From NCBI RefSeq assembly GCF_036924595.1, contig NZ_JAZHRV010000001.1, positions 5,642,001 through 5,706,000 on the forward strand: a stretch of DNA of 64,000 nucleotides, in the 5' to 3' direction. Positions within the stretch are counted from its first letter, which is position 1. Each line of letters starts with the position of its first letter. Positions 61,411-64,000 of this stretch are shown here, piece by piece. Under the pieces are notes generated by a model. It ran no database searches. It saw only the letters and a list, made by a program, of their open reading frames with translations, and was not told the DNA's origin. This DNA comes from Bradyrhizobium algeriense (GTDB lineage: Bacteria > Pseudomonadota > Alphaproteobacteria > Rhizobiales > Xanthobacteraceae). A program made the translations under genes and the position numbers.

Positions 61411-61730
61411 GATCTATCCGGTTCAACGTTGTGCTGCTGCCGCGCACGTTAAGTCGCGCGAAAGCGTCTTGGTCCGTTGCTTCTTTTGTCCTGACATCAT
61501 TCTCAATCAGCCAGCCAGCGCAGGCGAGCGATCCGGCCGTGACGAGGACCTGTTCTACGGTTGGTCGACCGTTCCCGCGCCCATCGCCCGGGAAGCCTTC
61601 CAAGGCTTTTCTCCGCGCACGCGCATTATCTATTCCTCCGATGTTCATCTGAACACAGAGTGCGAGCGAATGAAATAGAAATTGCGCAATTTATGTTCGA
61701 ATGATACTTTTTGACGACAAGAAGGATTTC
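61411..61730. promoter_or_regulatory. divergent promoter region between ugpC-like and DeoR genes
   Basis: Three palindromic candidates lie here: GTTCATCTGAAC at 61643-61654, ATTGCGCAAT at 61681-61690, and TTATGTTCGAATGATA around 61691-61706, whose ATGTTCG resembles the half-site of GlpR/DeoR operators. The DeoR regulator encoded just after probably binds here to control both directions. Confidence 0.5.
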
Positions 61731-62519
61731 ATGCTCACAACCGTCACCAAGCGACAGGCCCGTATTTTGGAGATCGTGCGCGAGCAGGGCTTCGCCTCGA
61801 TCGAACATCTTGCCGGGCATTTCGTCGTCACGCAGCAGACCGTTCGCCGCGCGGTGAATCAGCTATGCGACCAAGGCCTGCTGCGACGGATCCACGGCGG
61901 CGTCGGCCTTCCAGTTCAGAACCAGAATCTTGCTTATGGAAGCCGGCAGGGATTGAACCCCGACGCCAAGCGACGGATCGCTCATGCGGTATCGAATTTC
62001 ATTCCCGACGGCGCATCACTCATGATCGGCCTCGGGACCACGCCCGAATATGTCGCGCAGGCGCTGTCCAATCGTCAGGATTTGAGGATCATTACCAACA
62101 ACCTGAACGTGGCAGCGGCGTTCGCGCGCAATCCAGACGTCGAAATCACGATCGCCGGGGGGACACTGCGTCCCCTCGACCGTGACATCGTCGGCGACGC
62201 CGCAGTACGGTTTTTTTCTGGTTTCAAGGCGGATTTCGGAATTTTCGGGGTCGGCGGCATAGATCAAGATGGCGCCCTGCTCGATTTTCACTCGGATGAG
62301 TTTCAGGCGCGTCAGGCCATCGTTGCCAATTGTCGGATCGCCCTGCTGGTCGCCGACGTCAGCAAGTTTGGCCGCAACGCTACAGTGCGCGGCGGCCATC
62401 TTGGCGAATGCCATCATTTCTTCACCGACAAGCCATTGCCGGCAGGGTTTCGTTCGATCGCCGAACAATACGCGGATCGGATACATACCGCCAGCGATGG
62501 CGCCGTAGACGCCGCGTAA
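61731..62519 (+). CDS. DeoR/GlpR-family repressor
   Basis: A 262-residue DeoR protein: the N-terminal helix-turn-helix IEHLAGHFVVTQQTVRRAVN and LRRIHGG, and the effector domain with MIGLGTTPEYVAQAL, ITNNLNVAAAF, VGDAAVRFFSGFKADFGI and LLVADVSKFGR. GlpR-type members sense glycerol-3-phosphate or other sugar phosphates. The ATG at 61731 follows AAGGATTTC. It is divergent from the second Ugp operon and 45 bp upstream of the Na/Pi transporter gene, so it may control both. Confidence 0.85.
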   Translation: MLTTVTKRQARILEIVREQGFASIEHLAGHFVVTQQTVRRAVNQLCDQGLLRRIHGGVGLPVQNQNLAYGSRQGLNPDAKRRIAHAVSNFIPDGASLMIGLGTTPEYVAQALSNRQDLRIITNNLNVAAAFARNPDVEITIAGGTLRPLDRDIVGDAAVRFFSGFKADFGIFGVGGIDQDGALLDFHSDEFQARQAIVANCRIALLVADVSKFGRNATVRGGHLGECHHFFTDKPLPAGFRSIAEQYADRIHTASDGAVDAA

Positions 62520-62564
62520 GTCAGACGGCTCAGTTCGTCGACTTGTTCCAGGAGAGCATCGATC

Positions 62565-64000
62565 ATGTCCCCGCTGATTTCCCTGATCGATCTCGCCGGC
62601 TCGATCGCGCTTCTGCTTTGGGGCACACACATGGTGCAGACCGGCGTGCAGCGCGCGTTCGGCTCGAAATTGCGCTCCATTCTGGGTCGTGCCTTGCGTA
62701 ACCGCCTTCGCGCCTTCCTCGCCGGCGTGGGCGTTACTGCTCTGCTCCAAAGCAGCACCGCCACCGGACTGATGACGGCCGGCTTCGCAGCAGGAGGTCT
62801 GGTGGGGTTGGTCCCGGCTCTCGCGGTCATGTTGGGTGCCAACGTGGGGACGACCCTGATCGTGCAAGTTCTCTCGTTCGATGTCGTGCTGATCTCTCCA
62901 GCACTCATTCTGCTCGGCATGGTGATGTTCCGCAGGGATTCGCGAACCCAAGCACACGATCTCGGTCGCGTGTTCATCGGCCTTGGCTTGATGCTGCTTG
63001 CGTTGCACCAGCTTCTTAGTCTCATGACTGGCTACGAGGATTCACCCGTCTTGAGCATGGTGTTGGGCGCCGTTTCCGCCTCGTGGCTTCTGGACGTATT
63101 TCTGGCGGCTTTGCTGACTTGGGCTGCCCATTCGAGCGTCGCCATCGTCCTGTTCATCATCTCGTTAGCGATGAAGGGCGTGGTTCCTGCTGACGCCGCG
63201 TTTGCTCTTGTTCTCGGTGCAAATCTCGGCACGGCCATCAATCCCCTCTTGGAGGGTCCCCGAGGCGACGATCTGGCGGCAAAACGGCTTCCAATAGGCA
63301 ATCTGATCGGACGTATCCTGGGCGTTGCCATAACGATAGGTTTTCTCGGCCCGATCAGTTATTTCATGGCCGCGATCGAGCCAACCAGCGCGCGTGCAGT
63401 GGCCGATTTTCACACCCTTTTCAATGTTGCGGTGGCTGCCGTATCCCTGCCGCTTCTGGGGCCCTATGCGTCGCTGTTGCGCCGCTGGCTCCCAGAAAAC
63501 ATCAACCCGGCTGACCCGGCACGGCCACTCTATCTCGATTCCGCGGCTAAGGAGACACCCATCGTCGCGCTCGGCGCAGCATCTCGCGAGGCGCTACGGC
63601 TTGCCGACGTGCTTGAGGAAATGCTCCAAGGAGTGAACGCGGGACTAGCGAAGGGAAACCGAAGATTGCTGGTTGAGACCCGCCGGCGTGAAGACGTGCT
63701 GGATAAGCTGAATATCGCAATCAAGGCCTACCTTACGTCGCTTGATCCAGAAGAGTTAAATCCCGCGGATCATCGTCGTCTGAATGAGATTTTGACATTC
63801 ACGATGAATATTGAGCAGGCCGGCGACGTAGTCGACCGAAATTTTTTGCCGCACGCCTCCAAGAGGCTCAAGCGAGGCCTGGTGTTTTCCGAGGAGGAGC
63901 AAAAGGAGCTGACCGCCATGATCGAGCGCCTATCCGTCAATCTGAAAACGGCAGCATCGCTACTCGTCACTGAAGATCAGCGGACCGCTCGCCTGCTGGT
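62565..64000 (+). CDS. Na/Pi cotransporter family protein with PhoU-like tail (3' end outside window)
   Basis: An open frame from ATG at 62565 (GGAGAG upstream) to the window end, 478 codons so far. The two inverted NptA/YjbB repeats are visible: TALLQSSTATGLMTAGF with ALAVMLGANVGTTLIVQVLS, and TWAAHSSVAIVLFIISLA with AFALVLGANLGTAINPLLEG. The part from about residue 340 is soluble and helical (LNIAIKAYLTSL, EILTFTMNIEQAGDVVDRN), matching the PhoU-like domain. Members move phosphate with sodium, possibly as exporters. It may be co-transcribed with the DeoR gene. Confidence 0.85.
   Translation, partial: MSPLISLIDLAGSIALLLWGTHMVQTGVQRAFGSKLRSILGRALRNRLRAFLAGVGVTALLQSSTATGLMTAGFAAGGLVGLVPALAVMLGANVGTTLIVQVLSFDVVLISPALILLGMVMFRRDSRTQAHDLGRVFIGLGLMLLALHQLLSLMTGYEDSPVLSMVLGAVSASWLLDVFLAALLTWAAHSSVAIVLFIISLAMKGVVPADAAFALVLGANLGTAINPLLEGPRGDDLAAKRLPIGNLIGRILGVAITIGFLGPISYFMAAIEPTSARAVADFHTLFNVAVAAVSLPLLGPYASLLRRWLPENINPADPARPLYLDSAAKETPIVALGAASREALRLADVLEEMLQGVNAGLAKGNRRLLVETRRREDVLDKLNIAIKAYLTSLDPEELNPADHRRLNEILTFTMNIEQAGDVVDRNFLPHASKRLKRGLVFSEEEQKELTAMIERLSVNLKTAASLLVTEDQRTARLL

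Noticed and set aside
62016-63008. 330-codon minus-strand ORF over the DeoR and Na/Pi genes
   Set aside because: The plus-strand proteins are clearly real with ribosome-binding sites; the minus frame shows no family.
1-64000. CRISPR array, rRNA operon or complete insertion sequence
   Set aside because: No regularly spaced short repeats, no rRNA sequence and no intact transposase with terminal repeats were seen anywhere in the window.

Overview
The window looks like a Bradyrhizobium-type alphaproteobacterium (Rhizobiales). The support is family-level: GC-rich coding on the right half, S. meliloti/Bradyrhizobium-like phosphonate genes, Ugp-type transporters, IS66 debris, DUF2285/DUF3102/DUF4157 proteins and phage and integrase scraps. 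This is inference from protein and repeat style, not from a marker gene.

The left 45.9 kb reads as accessory DNA. Two perfect 47-bp direct repeats (37547-37593 and 45817-45863) are the 3' end of a CAU-anticodon tRNA gene, without its 5' half. That is the usual trace of elements that integrate into tRNA genes, so the accessory block probably ends at 45863, with the intact tRNA expected left of the window. Inside it are: (a) a tight five-gene operon (8937 to 2888, minus strand) of MFS transporter, BKACE/DUF849 enzyme, cupin, Ldh_2 oxidoreductase and PLP decarboxylase, followed by a GNAT acetyltransferase and a second MFS; (b) a scrapyard of pseudogenes and an IS66 remnant (9.1-10.9 kb); (c) a PhyH dioxygenase / TyrA-like dehydrogenase / Bcr-type MFS cassette (11.2-14.4 kb); (d) an apparent specialised-metabolite locus (17.6-27.1 kb) with a diaminobutyrate-type aminotransferase, a lysine/ornithine N-monooxygenase, a PaiB-type FMN protein, a PuuB-like amine oxidase, an EamA transporter, a stand-alone adenylate-forming ligase and a divergent Ldh_2 protein; its two transcription units begin with a duplicated ~227-bp promoter/5'UTR; (e) phage, integrase and DUF4157 debris (28.9-32.2 kb); (f) a small amino-acid module with a broken DadA, a PPOX flavoprotein, a MocR regulator and a LysE exporter (32.5-37.2 kb); (g) an 8.3-kb phosphonate islet lying exactly between the tRNA repeats: PhnY, PhnA, PhnE, PhnC, PhnD, an iron-type alcohol dehydrogenase and a divergent LysR regulator.

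From 46 kb to the end the DNA is orderly and carries two neighbouring Ugp-like systems on the minus strand. The first (56198 to 46190) combines binding protein, two permeases, a glycerophosphodiesterase, a PhoD alkaline phosphatase/phosphodiesterase, an inositol-monophosphatase family enzyme, a SorC regulator, a xylulokinase-like kinase and a zinc polyol dehydrogenase. A shared 30-bp operator-like motif precedes both ugpB and the polyol dehydrogenase. The second (61410 to 56454) has ATPase, binding protein, two permeases and an endonuclease/exonuclease/phosphatase-fold enzyme, with a divergent DeoR/GlpR-type regulator and then a Na/Pi cotransporter cut by the window end.

Taken together, 37.9-64 kb looks like a phosphorus-acquisition neighbourhood: phosphonates, phosphodiesters and phosphomonoesters are imported or cleaved and inorganic phosphate is moved. 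The left part looks like amino-acid-derived secondary metabolism carried on mobile DNA.
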